This document shows, piece by piece, positions 25,148-34,300 of a DNA stretch of 51,302 nt. The DNA is taken from contig JAIRXT010000206.1 in the NCBI GenBank assembly GCA_031268125.1, positions 1-51,302 on the forward strand. The letters are read 5' to 3'. Numbering within the stretch: the first letter of the stretch is position 1; every line of letters begins with the position of its first letter. The notes under the pieces were generated by a model, which was given only the letters and a program-made list of their open reading frames with translations, was not told the DNA's origin and did no database searches. A program made the position numbers and the translations under genes. This stretch comes from Treponema sp. (lineage in GTDB: Bacteria > Spirochaetota > Spirochaetia > Treponematales > Breznakiellaceae).

Positions 25148-25899
25148 TATCTCATCTGTCCTAAAACATAGTCCCGGTTATTCCGGGCTTCCGTTTTTTG
25201 GGTAGAATCCTTCGTAGACACTATAATACGGTCGTAGAGATCCACCGCTTTCTCGTAAGAAACGGTCATATAATACGCGCGGGCCAGGGCAAACATGGCG
25301 TCCACATCCCGCTCCATAAGTTCCAGATATTTTTCCAGATGGGGAATTGCTTCCTGGGGACGGTCCAGCTCAAAAGTATAAAGTATCCCCAGGCCATAGC
25401 GGGGCTTGGCGTAACCATTGTCAAGTTCAATAGCCCGCTGGTAAGCCCGCTCGGCCATAGCAAAGTAATGATCCCTTTCAGCCTGAATTCCTGCCGAAGA
25501 TGAAAACCCCAGCGAATTTTTCGCCACGATGGCGGCGGAAACTCCGGTAAGATAAAACGGGGTCGGGTCTTCGCCGTTGTAACGGATCGACATATCAAGC
25601 GCATCAAGCGCATCCCGGTGCATCCCCCGGTCGGCCAGCCGCACCGCCAGTATTTTCCAGTAAGCGCCGGTTTTGGCGGCGTCCCGCGCGTGTTCTTCGA
25701 CAGCTTCCCCGTAAATAGCGATGGCTTTACGGAGTCCGTCAATTGTATCGGGAGTTCCCCCCCGGGGACTCAATTCCGCAACGCGTCTGGCCAGTTTGTA
25801 ACTGCTTTTTTGCCGTTCAATAAAATACAGCCCCAGGATTACGCCGGCAATCGCAAGGAATACCACCAGAGCCGTTATCTTTTGCCGGTTTCCTTTCAT
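25147..25899 (-). CDS. Membrane-anchored TPR protein
   Basis: This 250-residue protein has one N-terminal transmembrane helix (KITALVVFLAIAGVILGLYF, about 7-26) followed by tetratricopeptide repeats, with clear units at about 75-110, 135-185 and 190-240 (AYQRAIELDNGYAKPRYGLG, ALARAYYMTVSYEKAVDLYD). The orientation suggests the repeats face the periplasm. It is translated between xerD and dprA with four-base and one-base overlaps, so it belongs to the operon. Its partner is unknown; a scaffold role in division or envelope assembly would suit the context, but that is inference. Confidence 0.8.
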   Translation of the reverse strand: MKGNRQKITALVVFLAIAGVILGLYFIERQKSSYKLARRVAELSPRGGTPDTIDGLRKAIAIYGEAVEEHARDAAKTGAYWKILAVRLADRGMHRDALDALDMSIRYNGEDPTPFYLTGVSAAIVAKNSLGFSSSAGIQAERDHYFAMAERAYQRAIELDNGYAKPRYGLGILYTFELDRPQEAIPHLEKYLELMERDVDAMFALARAYYMTVSYEKAVDLYDRIIVSTKDSTQKTEARNNRDYVLGQMR

Positions 25900-26834
25900 G
25901 TTTTTATCTCCCGCCGGGCTTCCCCCAGATTGGGCAGGAATTTCCGGTGGCTTTCCCTGAGCAGGGAAACATTCACATGGGTATAAATCTGGGTAGTCGC
26001 CAGATCACTGTGCCCCAGCAGTTCCTGTACGGAACGAAGATCCGCTCCGCCGGAAAGCAGTTCGGTAGCAAAACTGTGCCGCAGCGCGTGGAGATGGGAA
26101 CTGGTCCCCGCCAGGGAAGTAAGGCGGGCGTAGTTTTTCCATATCCCCTTCCGGGATAAACGCTTCCCGGAACGGCCGACAAACAGGGCCCGGCTGTGCT
26201 GATGTCTTACAAGCATCGGCCGGGACTCCTTCAAATAACGCCGCAGCCAGAACGTAGCCACATCCCCAAAAATCACCAGCCGTTCTTTGTTTCCCTTACC
26301 CTTCACCCGGGCAATTCCGCCTCCCGAAGCGCCGGACCCGGGTTCCGGTAAATCAAGGTCCCGCAGGTCCAGGGACACCGCCTCCGAAACCCGGATACCC
26401 GCAGAATAGATAAACTCAAAGATGGTCCGGTCCCGCAGGCCCAGGGGAGTTTCACTGTTCACCACGTTAAGAAGACGTTCCACGGTTTCCCGGGAAAGTA
26501 CCTCCGGCAGACGCAGGGGCTGCCGGGGCATTTCCAAAACGGAGGCAGGGTTATCGGTCCGGATCGACTCATCCATAGTGAAGCGGAAAAAAGATCTCAG
26601 CGCGGAGATCGCCTTTGCGGTAGACCGGGAATCGATGCGATCGATCTTCCGGCGTTTATCCAGATACCTGGACAGACCGGAAGAATCTACCAAATCCAGT
26701 TTCAGTCCTTCTGCGGCAAGCCAGTCCAGAAAACGCCGGGCCTCCGTCCGGTATGTTTCCGCCGTCAACGGGGAACGGCGTTCCTGGGCAATAAGCCGTG
26801 AGTAAAACTGATCGTACAATGCCGTGCCTGCCAC
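25896..26834 (-). CDS. xerD: Tyrosine recombinase XerD
   Basis: This 312-residue recombinase is a paralogue of the XerC encoded downstream. The core-binding domain (YDQFYSRLIAQERRSPLTAE at the start) is followed by a catalytic domain with SAGIRVSEAVS, KGKGNKERLV, HALRHSFATELL, LLGHSDLATT and the nucleophile in QIYTHVNVS. I call it XerD because of its position after ftsZ and before dprA and because the other copy occupies the XerC (codV) position; the assignment could be reversed. Having both Xer proteins in the division operon links dimer resolution to septation. Confidence 0.82.
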   Translation of the reverse strand: MAGTALYDQFYSRLIAQERRSPLTAETYRTEARRFLDWLAAEGLKLDLVDSSGLSRYLDKRRKIDRIDSRSTAKAISALRSFFRFTMDESIRTDNPASVLEMPRQPLRLPEVLSRETVERLLNVVNSETPLGLRDRTIFEFIYSAGIRVSEAVSLDLRDLDLPEPGSGASGGGIARVKGKGNKERLVIFGDVATFWLRRYLKESRPMLVRHQHSRALFVGRSGKRLSRKGIWKNYARLTSLAGTSSHLHALRHSFATELLSGGADLRSVQELLGHSDLATTQIYTHVNVSLLRESHRKFLPNLGEARREIKT

Positions 26835-26837
26835 TCC

Positions 26838-28043
26838 TTATGAACCTTCCGCATTGAATAAATCAGAATTCAACTGGGAATACCTTGAAGGCTGACGAAT
26901 AACGGCAGGAACATCCAGATCTTCTTCGGAGTAGGCGCCGTTCCGGCGGGAAAGAAAATCGGCTTGTTTGACGGTAGAACGATCCCGAATTTTCTGCCAT
27001 TCGTTAATATCGATAAAATCGGTTTCCCGGGGTTTTACCGGTTCACCGGCGGCGCCGGATTTTTCATGCTGCGAATTCTTGCTGCTAAAACCGGTGGCAA
27101 CAACGGTAACCCGCAGGTTATCCTCCAGTTTTGGATCCAGGGTAACGCCGTGAATCACCACGACGTTGGGATCAGCATTATTGCGGATAATATTGATTAC
27201 CTCATCAAGCTCCATCAGGGAAAGATCGGCGTTACCCGCCACGTTTACCAGAATACGGGTGGCCCCCTCGATGGTGGTTGCCTCCAGCAGGGGATTGTCG
27301 ATGGCCTTTCTCGCCGCCTCGGCGGCACGGTTTTCCCCCGCGCCGAAACCAATGCCCATCAAGGCATCCCCCTGATTTTTCATCGTGGATTCCACATCCG
27401 CAAAGTCTATGTTGACAAGTCCGGGCTGGGTAATTAGATCGGATATACCCTGCACCCCCTGGCGAAGCACGTCGTCGGCTATCAGATAAGACTGAACCAG
27501 AGGAGTCTTCCGGTCCACCATGTTAAGTAATTGCTGATTCGGAATGGTAATCAGGGTATCCACCGCGTCCCGCAGTTTTTTGATCCCCTCTTCCGCCAGA
27601 GTCATCTTATAGGCCCCTTCAAAATTAAAGGGCTTGGTTACTACCCCGACGGTCAATGCCCCTTCTTCCCTGGCGGCCTTGGCGATAACCGGAGCGGCTC
27701 CCGTCCCGGTACCGCCGCCCATACCGGCGGTAACAAAAACCATATCGGCGCCTTTCACGTGTTCCCGGATCAGATCAAAATCTTCGTTTGCCGCCTTCTC
27801 GCCTTTGTCCGGATTTCCTCCGGCTCCCCTGCCGCCGGTCAGTTTCTGACCAATTTGCAGTTTTACCGGGGCCATGCTTTTTTCGGCCAGATCCTGCAGA
27901 TCCGTATTGACAGAAATAAACTCGACGCCTTTTAAGCCGCATTCAATCATCCGGTTTACCGCATTGGTACCGCCGCCGCCCGCACCGATAACCTTGATCA
28001 TCGCCGGCGCAGGACCATACTCCTCATGAACCACAATATTCAT
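26838..28043 (-). CDS. ftsZ: Cell division protein FtsZ
   Basis: This 401-residue tubulin-like GTPase forms the Z ring. It contains IKVIGAGGGGTNAVNRMI (about 16-33), the tubulin signature GMGGGTGTGAAP (about 108-119) and the T7 synergy loop in QGISDLITQPGLVNIDFADV (about 205-224). A variable linker (about 325-375) leads to EEDLDVPAVIRQ, the conserved peptide that binds FtsA, which is here followed by about 17 further residues. The ATG 28043 follows GGGAGACC; the open frame upstream to 28094 is not needed. It closes the ftsQ-ftsA-ftsZ trio. Confidence 0.96.
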   Translation of the reverse strand: MNIVVHEEYGPAPAMIKVIGAGGGGTNAVNRMIECGLKGVEFISVNTDLQDLAEKSMAPVKLQIGQKLTGGRGAGGNPDKGEKAANEDFDLIREHVKGADMVFVTAGMGGGTGTGAAPVIAKAAREEGALTVGVVTKPFNFEGAYKMTLAEEGIKKLRDAVDTLITIPNQQLLNMVDRKTPLVQSYLIADDVLRQGVQGISDLITQPGLVNIDFADVESTMKNQGDALMGIGFGAGENRAAEAARKAIDNPLLEATTIEGATRILVNVAGNADLSLMELDEVINIIRNNADPNVVVIHGVTLDPKLEDNLRVTVVATGFSSKNSQHEKSGAAGEPVKPRETDFIDINEWQKIRDRSTVKQADFLSRRNGAYSEEDLDVPAVIRQPSRYSQLNSDLFNAEGS

Positions 28044-28132
28044 TTTAGGTCTCCCAAATCTTTTTAGGCAATTTTCCCATGCCCAAGGTAACACTGCCGC
28101 CGGATTCGGTTAACCCGTCCGGCGCAGGTCCG

Positions 28133-29374
28133 TTAAAAAAACTCTTTCAGCCAGTCAACCAATCCGCCAATACCCCACCGTTTCCCCCCCTTTCCACTGG
28201 TCAGAATTTCCCCGCCCCATTCTTCCATCCCCCGGTTTTCCCGGGCATTCCCTTCCAACGCAAGACCTATGGCGGTGGCATACGCCGGATTACGGTACTC
28301 TTCCGCAAGCCCCGGCATGGGCAGGGGGTTCCCCACCCGCACAGGCATCTTAAAAACATGGGCCGCCAATTCCGCCGCTCCGGGAAGCATGGCTCCTCCG
28401 CCGGTAAGAACGATCCCCGCGCCCAGGGGACGGGAAAAAACCGGCTTGTCCAGTTTATCCTTTACCATCCGGTAGATCTCCTCCACCCTTGGACGAATAA
28501 TCTCCAGAATTTGTCCCCGCGGTATGGGTACGGTAGGACGGCCCCCGATACCGGGAATAATCACATCGTCCCCCTCCAGAAAACCCTCCCAGCAGCAGCC
28601 GGCTTCAATCTTTACCTTTTCCGCATTCTCAAAAGAAATACTCTTGACAATTGAAATATCCCGGGTTATCAGCTCAGAACCCGCAGGAATAGTGTTGGTG
28701 GAGTAAGGAGCCCCGTCGGAGTATACCAGCAATTCTGTGGTCCCGCTCCCCAAATCGACCAGCGCCACCCCCATATCCTTTTCTTCCTCGGTAAGCACCG
28801 AACGGCCGGCAGCCAATGAGCGGAGAATCAGATCGTCCACCCGGAAACCGGCGCGGTTGACACATTTGATAAGGTTCTGGGCGCTGGTACTTGAACAGGT
28901 GATGATATGCACCTCCGCCTCAAGCCGTATCCCCAGCATGTCCAGAGGATTACGGATTCCCTTTTGGTTATCCACAATATAGCTTTGGGGAATAACCTCC
29001 AGAACCTGCCGGTCCATAGGGATGTTCACCTCCCGGGCCAGATGGAGAACCCTGCTAAGATCCTCCGGCCCTATCTCCCGGGTTTCCCGGCCTTTCCCCG
29101 ACACCGTAACAACACCGCGGGAATTAATGCCGTCAACATGGCTTCCGCCAATGCCGGTCCAGCAGCTATGGACCTCCCTGTCGCACATCGTCTCCGCCCC
29201 TTCAACGGCGGTAGACACGGAACGGAGCGTAGCTTCGATATTAACTACCACTCCCTTCTTCATGCCTGTCGAAGGGCAGCACCCGATGCCGATAATTTCA
29301 AGAATTCCCCTTTCATTGCGTTCTCCAATGACAACGCGCACCTTGGCCGTACCAATATCAAGGCCGGCCACCAA
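28133..29374 (-). CDS. ftsA: Cell division protein FtsA
   Basis: This actin-like ATPase tethers FtsZ to the membrane. It has the phosphate-1 motif AGLDIGTAKVRVVIGE, the 1C domain insert (about 85-160), GVALVDLGSGTTELLVYSDG (phosphate 2, about 203-222), GAGIVLTGGGAMLPG (about 316) and a C-terminal amphipathic helix (GGLVDWLKEFF) for membrane binding. The start is unusual. TTG 29374 lies five bases behind the ftsQ stop but 20 bases from AGGAGGT (29395-29401); an in-frame CTG at 29389 stands at ideal distance from that site. Either way the gene lacks an ATG start. Confidence 0.93.
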   Translation of the reverse strand: MVAGLDIGTAKVRVVIGERNERGILEIIGIGCCPSTGMKKGVVVNIEATLRSVSTAVEGAETMCDREVHSCWTGIGGSHVDGINSRGVVTVSGKGRETREIGPEDLSRVLHLAREVNIPMDRQVLEVIPQSYIVDNQKGIRNPLDMLGIRLEAEVHIITCSSTSAQNLIKCVNRAGFRVDDLILRSLAAGRSVLTEEEKDMGVALVDLGSGTTELLVYSDGAPYSTNTIPAGSELITRDISIVKSISFENAEKVKIEAGCCWEGFLEGDDVIIPGIGGRPTVPIPRGQILEIIRPRVEEIYRMVKDKLDKPVFSRPLGAGIVLTGGGAMLPGAAELAAHVFKMPVRVGNPLPMPGLAEEYRNPAYATAIGLALEGNARENRGMEEWGGEILTSGKGGKRWGIGGLVDWLKEFF

Positions 29375-29378
29375 ATTA

Positions 29379-30239
29379 TCACTGGCCAGAGGAGACCTCC
29401 TTTAACTTATACGAAGCCGTTCCTGTTCTAAAATCAATCTCGTCGATTTCCTGATTTTTCGAACTCAACACATCAATCATAAGCATTACATAGCGCAGAG
29501 TTTCTTCGTTCAACACCGGTTCCAGCCGGACTCGTATGGGGCTGTGTACCGGATAAAGTATCAGATCAAAACCATCAAATGGTTTTTTATTGATCTTAAT
29601 TTCCGATATGGCCCCCAGCAGCTCGCTGTCGGCATAGCGAATCCGGTCAAGGCTGGCAAACAAAGGCTGGTACAGGGCCGACAGGGGTTTATCATCCGCC
29701 AGGGGCAGGCCGGAAATAACCGGCATGGACCGGGTTCCGGAGGGAGCGCCGCCGGTTTTAAAAACAATTCCGTGGCGATCAAAATATACGGGAACCTGCC
29801 GCTCATCTATCACGGTGAAGGCCATCGCTACCGCCGCCCGGGGAACCAGCAGAATCTTTACCGTACCGGGAAACTGTTTGGTTACTCTGGCGGATTCTAC
29901 TTCCTTTATCGTCTCCAGATTTTTTTCCACCGTCCGCCCGTTTACCGAAATATAGGAACTCCGTTCCCCAATACCGCCGCGGCTCAGTACTTCCGCCCGC
30001 TCCAGTCCCGGAATACTGGTAACATCAATGCGGGAAAGGGGCATGCAGGGACTGATCACCAGGAGCCAGATAAGTTCCAGCGCCAGGACAGAAGCGGCGG
30101 CAATAATAAGAACCTTAATCCCCTTTTCCAGCCCTCCGCCTTCACGGTTTTTCAATTCCTCCCCAATCCCCCCGCCGGTAATAGAATCAGAGAAGGCTTC
30201 CCCGGATGAAAATTTCGGATAGTTTAATTCACCTGGCAT
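29379..30239 (-). CDS. ftsQ: Cell division protein FtsQ/DivIB
   Basis: This 286-residue bitopic division protein has a cytoplasmic tail of about 45 residues, one transmembrane helix (GIKVLIIAAASVLALELIWL, about 49-68) and a periplasmic POTRA/FtsQ region. The latter shows SRIDVTSIPGLERAEVLSRGGI (written SRIDVTSI...EVLSRGGI), then KNLETIKEVESARVTKQFPG (about 117-136), which is the usual POTRA-FtsQ block. Sequence conservation in this family is weak, so position between ftsW and ftsA is part of the evidence. I choose ATG 30239 (MPGELNYPKF), which overlaps ftsW by 11 bases and follows GGAGAG. FtsQ recruits FtsL and FtsB. Confidence 0.82.
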   Translation of the reverse strand: MPGELNYPKFSSGEAFSDSITGGGIGEELKNREGGGLEKGIKVLIIAAASVLALELIWLLVISPCMPLSRIDVTSIPGLERAEVLSRGGIGERSSYISVNGRTVEKNLETIKEVESARVTKQFPGTVKILLVPRAAVAMAFTVIDERQVPVYFDRHGIVFKTGGAPSGTRSMPVISGLPLADDKPLSALYQPLFASLDRIRYADSELLGAISEIKINKKPFDGFDLILYPVHSPIRVRLEPVLNEETLRYVMLMIDVLSSKNQEIDEIDFRTGTASYKLKEVSSGQ

Positions 30240-31407
30240 GTATACTCTCTCCGGCGCCGACAGAGGAAACGCCCCGGAACCTGGGGTCCTCCCGGCGGCA
30301 TACATTCACGATAAATCCTGCCATGAACAGAGTAATCATCAGGGAAGTGCCCCCGGCAGAAAAAAAAGGGAGAGGAAGCCCGGTGGCGGGAAGGAATCCG
30401 GAAACCACCGCGACATTCAACATGACCTGGGAGATGATCATGGTTACGAGCCCGCAGGCAAAAAGCCGCCGGAAGGTACCGGCGGAGCGCAGGGCGCCCC
30501 GGTAACCAAGGCAGGCAAAAGCCCCGAAAAGAAGAAAAACAAGAACCACCCCAAAAAAGCCCGACTCTTCGGCAAAGGCGGAAAAAATAAAATCCGACTG
30601 TACCTCGGGGACGCTGGCTATTTTCCTGGTACCCTGCCCCAATCCCTTTCCCCAAAAACCTCCTGAAACAATAGTTCTGATGCTTGACCCGACCTGATAA
30701 CCGGCGCCCTGGGGTTCCCATTCCGGCCTGAAAAAGCTGATAAGGCGCCGCAGCCGGTGTTCCTTGGTAAGAATTAGAAGGGTGGAAAGGGGCAAAAGCA
30801 TTACAACCGCGGAAAAGAAATACCGCAGTTTGAAACCGGCCAAAAAAAAGATAATGACAGCATTTACCGCGATAAATACGGCGGTAGAAAAATTATTCTG
30901 CAGATAGATAATGATAAAAAACAGGGCGGTAATTAACACCGGTGGCAGCACCCCGGTAGAAAATTTACCAAGATCATCCTGCTTTTTATCAAAGATATGG
31001 GCCAGGTACAGGGGAAGTATCAGCTTTACCAGTTCCGACGGCTGGAAGGTCCAGTCTCCGGGGATTTTGATCCAGCGGCTTGCACCGTTCCTGGTGTCCC
31101 CGATGCCGGGAACAAAAGTAAGCACGCAAAAAATAATCGTAAGTATGACCAGGGGCTTTATCAGTTTCCGCAGCCCTTCAAGGTTCACACGGGAGGCAAG
31201 AAAAAACAATACCATTCCTGCCGCGCCCGCCTTTAACTGCCGGGACACAAAATGCAGCCCCCCGTCCCGGAAAAAACGGCTTGCAAAAGCATAAGACGAA
31301 GAATACAGAGTAACCAGTCCGATGCCGGTAAGGAGTAATACTGTGGCAATAAGAAGATGATTTCCCCCGGCAAAACGGGGCGATCTTTCTGCTTTGAACT
31401 GATACAT
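30229..31407 (-). CDS. ftsW: Lipid II polymerase / division SEDS protein FtsW
   Basis: This 392-residue polytopic protein of the SEDS family has about ten membrane segments. Signatures are GASRWIKIPGDWTFQPSELVK written as NGASRWIKIPG and FQPSELVKL (about 110-130), the hydrophilic loop with GYQVGSSIRTIVSGGFWGKG (about 240-260), SDFIFSAFAEESGF and LPFFSAGGTSLMI near the C-terminus. With a partner class B PBP it makes septal peptidoglycan; no ftsI gene is in this cluster. Genes mraY and ftsQ flank it closely. A role as elongation SEDS (RodA) is less likely given the dcw location. Confidence 0.92.
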   Translation of the reverse strand: MYQFKAERSPRFAGGNHLLIATVLLLTGIGLVTLYSSSYAFASRFFRDGGLHFVSRQLKAGAAGMVLFFLASRVNLEGLRKLIKPLVILTIIFCVLTFVPGIGDTRNGASRWIKIPGDWTFQPSELVKLILPLYLAHIFDKKQDDLGKFSTGVLPPVLITALFFIIIYLQNNFSTAVFIAVNAVIIFFLAGFKLRYFFSAVVMLLPLSTLLILTKEHRLRRLISFFRPEWEPQGAGYQVGSSIRTIVSGGFWGKGLGQGTRKIASVPEVQSDFIFSAFAEESGFFGVVLVFLLFGAFACLGYRGALRSAGTFRRLFACGLVTMIISQVMLNVAVVSGFLPATGLPLPFFSAGGTSLMITLFMAGFIVNVCRREDPRFRGVSSVGAGESIHAR

Positions 31408-31416
31408 CCCCGCCTC

Positions 31417-32496
31417 CTATTGTATTTTTAATGTGGATAGAGCTACGATGGCGAAAAGTCCCCCCAGTATCCAAAAACGAATCACAACTTTTGACTCGGC
31501 AATTCCCGCCAGTTCGTAGTGATGGTGTATCGGCGCCATGCGGAACACCCTCTTCTTCCGGAGTTTGTAGGAAACAACCTGTATTACTACCGAGGCAATT
31601 TCTAAAACAAATACTCCGCCAATAATAAGCACCAAAATCTCTTTTTTAATTATCAGGGAAATTGTGGCGACTATCCCCCCCAGGGACAGGCTTCCCACAT
31701 CTCCCATGATCACTTCCGCGGGGTGGGCATTAAACCAGAGGAAGCCGACGCAGGCCCCCACCGCCGCCAGGCAGAACACGGTAAGCTCCCCCGAATCGGA
31801 AATATAGGGTATTCCCAAATATGAAGAATAGTCCGATCTGCCGGACAGGTAACAGAGAATTGCCAAGGCAATAAATACCAGAATCAGCAGCCCCGCCAAC
31901 AGCCCGTCCAGGCCGTCGGAAAAATTTACCGCATTGCTTTCCCCCACGATAAGAAGTATTCCAAAGGGAATCCAGAGAAAGCCCATGTCAACTACAGGAT
32001 TCTTGAAGAAAGGCAGGTAAAGACGGGTAATTCCTTCCCCGCCGTTAAAGTACAGAAACACTACCACCCCTGTGGCTACGGCAAACTGTCCGGCAAGCTT
32101 TGCCCAGGCGGGGAGTCCTTCAGAATTGCGCTTGGTAACCTTGAGGTAATCATCCAGAAATCCGATACACCCAAAGGCCGCAAAGGCAACCGCCACAAGA
32201 ATAACCTTGACATTTGTAAGATCCTGCCAGAGCAGCATGGAAAACAGCACGGAAAAGATGATCATGACCCCGCCCATAGTGGGGGTTCCGCTTTTCACCA
32301 GATGCGTGGCGGGGCCGTCGGCTCTGATCGGCTGCCCCACCTTCAGTTTCCGCAGGGCCTCAATGATTACAGGGCCAAAAACATAGGTAACAAGCAGGGT
32401 GGTAAGCGCAGCGTAAGCCCCCCTAAAGGTTAAATACATAAAAACATTGAAGGGGGTAAAATATTTTGTCAAAGGATAGATAAATTCTAGAAACAT
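31417..32496 (-). CDS. mraY: Phospho-MurNAc-pentapeptide translocase MraY
   Basis: This 359-residue integral membrane enzyme transfers phospho-MurNAc-pentapeptide to undecaprenyl phosphate, making lipid I. The family pattern is clear: GTPTMGGVMIIFSVLFS (about 69-85), FLDDYLKV with the DDY motif (about 114), SNAVNFSDGLDGLLAG (about 185-200), NAHPAEVIMGDVGSLSLGG with catalytic-site Asp (about 255-275) and FRMAPIHHHYE (the HHH motif, about 320). Ten helices are expected. Its start overlaps the murF 3' end by ten bases. Confidence 0.96.
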   Translation of the reverse strand: MFLEFIYPLTKYFTPFNVFMYLTFRGAYAALTTLLVTYVFGPVIIEALRKLKVGQPIRADGPATHLVKSGTPTMGGVMIIFSVLFSMLLWQDLTNVKVILVAVAFAAFGCIGFLDDYLKVTKRNSEGLPAWAKLAGQFAVATGVVVFLYFNGGEGITRLYLPFFKNPVVDMGFLWIPFGILLIVGESNAVNFSDGLDGLLAGLLILVFIALAILCYLSGRSDYSSYLGIPYISDSGELTVFCLAAVGACVGFLWFNAHPAEVIMGDVGSLSLGGIVATISLIIKKEILVLIIGGVFVLEIASVVIQVVSYKLRKKRVFRMAPIHHHYELAGIAESKVVIRFWILGGLFAIVALSTLKIQ

Positions 32497-34019
32497 ATTC
32501 CCCCTCCCCGTTCCGTTCCGCCCAGAAGCACCGGATCAAGCCGTTCCAGGGCGCAACCCCGGGAGCCTTTTACCAGAACCAGATCCCCCGGTTCAACATA
32601 TTCACCCAGGCCGGCACTAAGCTCGTCCATATTGTTGGTATGGAAAAACCGGACCGGTTTCCGTCCCGCCGCATTTCCGCGGTTTTCCGACAGAACCGCG
32701 GCGGCCTGTTCCATTTCACCGCCGTAGAGGAACACCATATCCGCAGCGGACCGGGTCAGGGCCCGGGCCAATTCCCGGTGAGCCGCCGCCGAGGCATCCC
32801 CCAATTCCAGCATGGAACCCAGAACATATACCTTCCGCCCCGGGTATTCCAGGGCGTCACAAAAGTCTACGGCCGCGGCCGTAGATTCGGGGTTTGCGTT
32901 GTAACAGTCCCGGATTACCGTCATATCCCCGGTAAAAATTTCACTGCGTCCGAAGAGGGGCCGCACCGATTCCAAACCCCGCCTGATGGCGGCGTCCCCT
33001 GCCCCTATTTCCCGGGCTATGGCGATTGCCGCAACGGCATCGGCCAGGTTGTGCTTCCCCGGAAGTCTGAAGCGGACCTTCTCCCCCGCCCAGGTAATCT
33101 CGCTGCCCGAAAGACCCAGGTCCCGCACCGGCCCCAGAGCTTCAAGACTCTCCGGGCCATAAAAGCGCGGGATACCCTTTAGACCTTCCGCCAGGACATC
33201 GCGGAATTCACAGTCCGAAGGGATCAGCGCAAGATCGCCTTCGTTTTGACAGCGGAAAATTTGTTTTTTTTCTAAAGCAATGCCCCTAAAACTGCCGATT
33301 TTTCCGATATGGGAAAGGCCTATGTTGGTAATAAGCGCGATATGGGGTTTCAGGACCCCGGCCAGTTCGGCTATCTCCTGCTTCCGGTTCATCCCAAGCT
33401 CAAATATTCCGGCCCGGTGAAAGTCCCGGACCGCAAAAACCGCCAGGGGAAGCCCTGTTTCGGAATTCAGGTTCAGCGGATTCGTCACGGTCTCCATCTC
33501 CTGACCGATGATGGCCGCGGCAATTTCTTTGGTGGTTGTTTTCCCGGAAGATCCGGTAATCCCAATTTTTACCAGGTTGGGGAATTGTTCCAGATAGGCC
33601 GCAGCGGCGTCCTGCAGGGCCCGGAGGCTGTCTTTGACCGCCACAAGGACCCTGCCGTAACGCTGGGCCGCCTCCTTTAAGCCCAGGACAGAATCTTCCA
33701 GTTTTGAACATTCTACCAGGGCGCAGGACGCTCCCGCCTTAAAAGCGGCTTCCACATAGCGGTGTCCGTCCTGAACGGATCCGGCGAGGGCGGCAAAAAG
33801 GGAACCGGGTTTTGCCTTGCGGGAATCGATACATACCGAGCCGAAGCCCGGCTGTCCAAGCCCCGGGCCAAAGGCGCGGCCGGAGACCGCCGCACAGAGA
33901 CCGGCAAAATCCATAAGAACCGGGATTCCCGCCCTATTTCCCGGAGGACAATCCCGGAAATCCTTTCCGGAATCATGGACCTCCGGCTTTAGGCCGGGCC
34001 GGTTCAAGGCAGCATTCAA
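32487..34019 (-). CDS. murF: UDP-MurNAc-tripeptide-D-Ala-D-Ala ligase MurF
   Basis: This 510-residue cytoplasmic ATP-dependent ligase adds D-Ala-D-Ala to the UDP-MurNAc tripeptide, giving the pentapeptide used by MraY. The N-terminal Mur ligase domain has VCIDSRKAKPGSLFAALAGS (about 63-82); the P-loop is GITGSSGKTTTKEIAA (about 154-169), followed by NLNSETGLPLAVF, FELGMNRKQEI, and RDCYNANPESTAAAV in the C-terminal part (about 373-387). The first ~40 residues are an extra segment before the usual start. It overlaps ftsL by four bases. MurC, MurD and MurE genes are not in this window. Confidence 0.93.
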   Translation of the reverse strand: MNAALNRPGLKPEVHDSGKDFRDCPPGNRAGIPVLMDFAGLCAAVSGRAFGPGLGQPGFGSVCIDSRKAKPGSLFAALAGSVQDGHRYVEAAFKAGASCALVECSKLEDSVLGLKEAAQRYGRVLVAVKDSLRALQDAAAAYLEQFPNLVKIGITGSSGKTTTKEIAAAIIGQEMETVTNPLNLNSETGLPLAVFAVRDFHRAGIFELGMNRKQEIAELAGVLKPHIALITNIGLSHIGKIGSFRGIALEKKQIFRCQNEGDLALIPSDCEFRDVLAEGLKGIPRFYGPESLEALGPVRDLGLSGSEITWAGEKVRFRLPGKHNLADAVAAIAIAREIGAGDAAIRRGLESVRPLFGRSEIFTGDMTVIRDCYNANPESTAAAVDFCDALEYPGRKVYVLGSMLELGDASAAAHRELARALTRSAADMVFLYGGEMEQAAAVLSENRGNAAGRKPVRFFHTNNMDELSAGLGEYVEPGDLVLVKGSRGCALERLDPVLLGGTERGGGICF

Positions 34020-34300
34020 AATTCCCCCTCCCCCACTATTTTTATCTGCAAGACATTTTCCGGTCCAACACGGCTCAACCCGAGCTGGTCCTGGGCAATA
34101 CGTTCAATCCGTTCCGAGGATGAAAGCATGGCAATAACCGCGATAAGCCGGTTGTTGCTTTCCACCCATTCCTCCTGCCCGGACTCAAGGGCAGCCGTTT
34201 TCTGCTCCAGGTCCATATACCGGACAGACTGCCAGGAGACCAGGGCCAGCAAAGCCGGTATAGTTAAAGCCGTAAAATAAACCAGCAAATACCGTTTCAT
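34016..34300 (-). CDS. ftsL: FtsL-like division protein
   Basis: This 94-residue bitopic protein has an N-terminal transmembrane helix (YLLVYFTALTIPALLALVSW, about 3-22), a coiled coil (about 28-60, YMDLEQKTAALESGQEEWVE) and the short periplasmic motif SERIERIAQDQLGLSRVGPE typical of FtsL/DivIC proteins. Primary sequence is poorly conserved in this family, so topology and position between rsmH and murF carry most of the call. The ATG overlaps the rsmH stop (TGATG). It would join FtsQ and FtsB in activating FtsW. The canonical next genes ftsI and murE are missing. Confidence 0.78.
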   Translation of the reverse strand: MKRYLLVYFTALTIPALLALVSWQSVRYMDLEQKTAALESGQEEWVESNNRLIAVIAMLSSSERIERIAQDQLGLSRVGPENVLQIKIVGEGEF

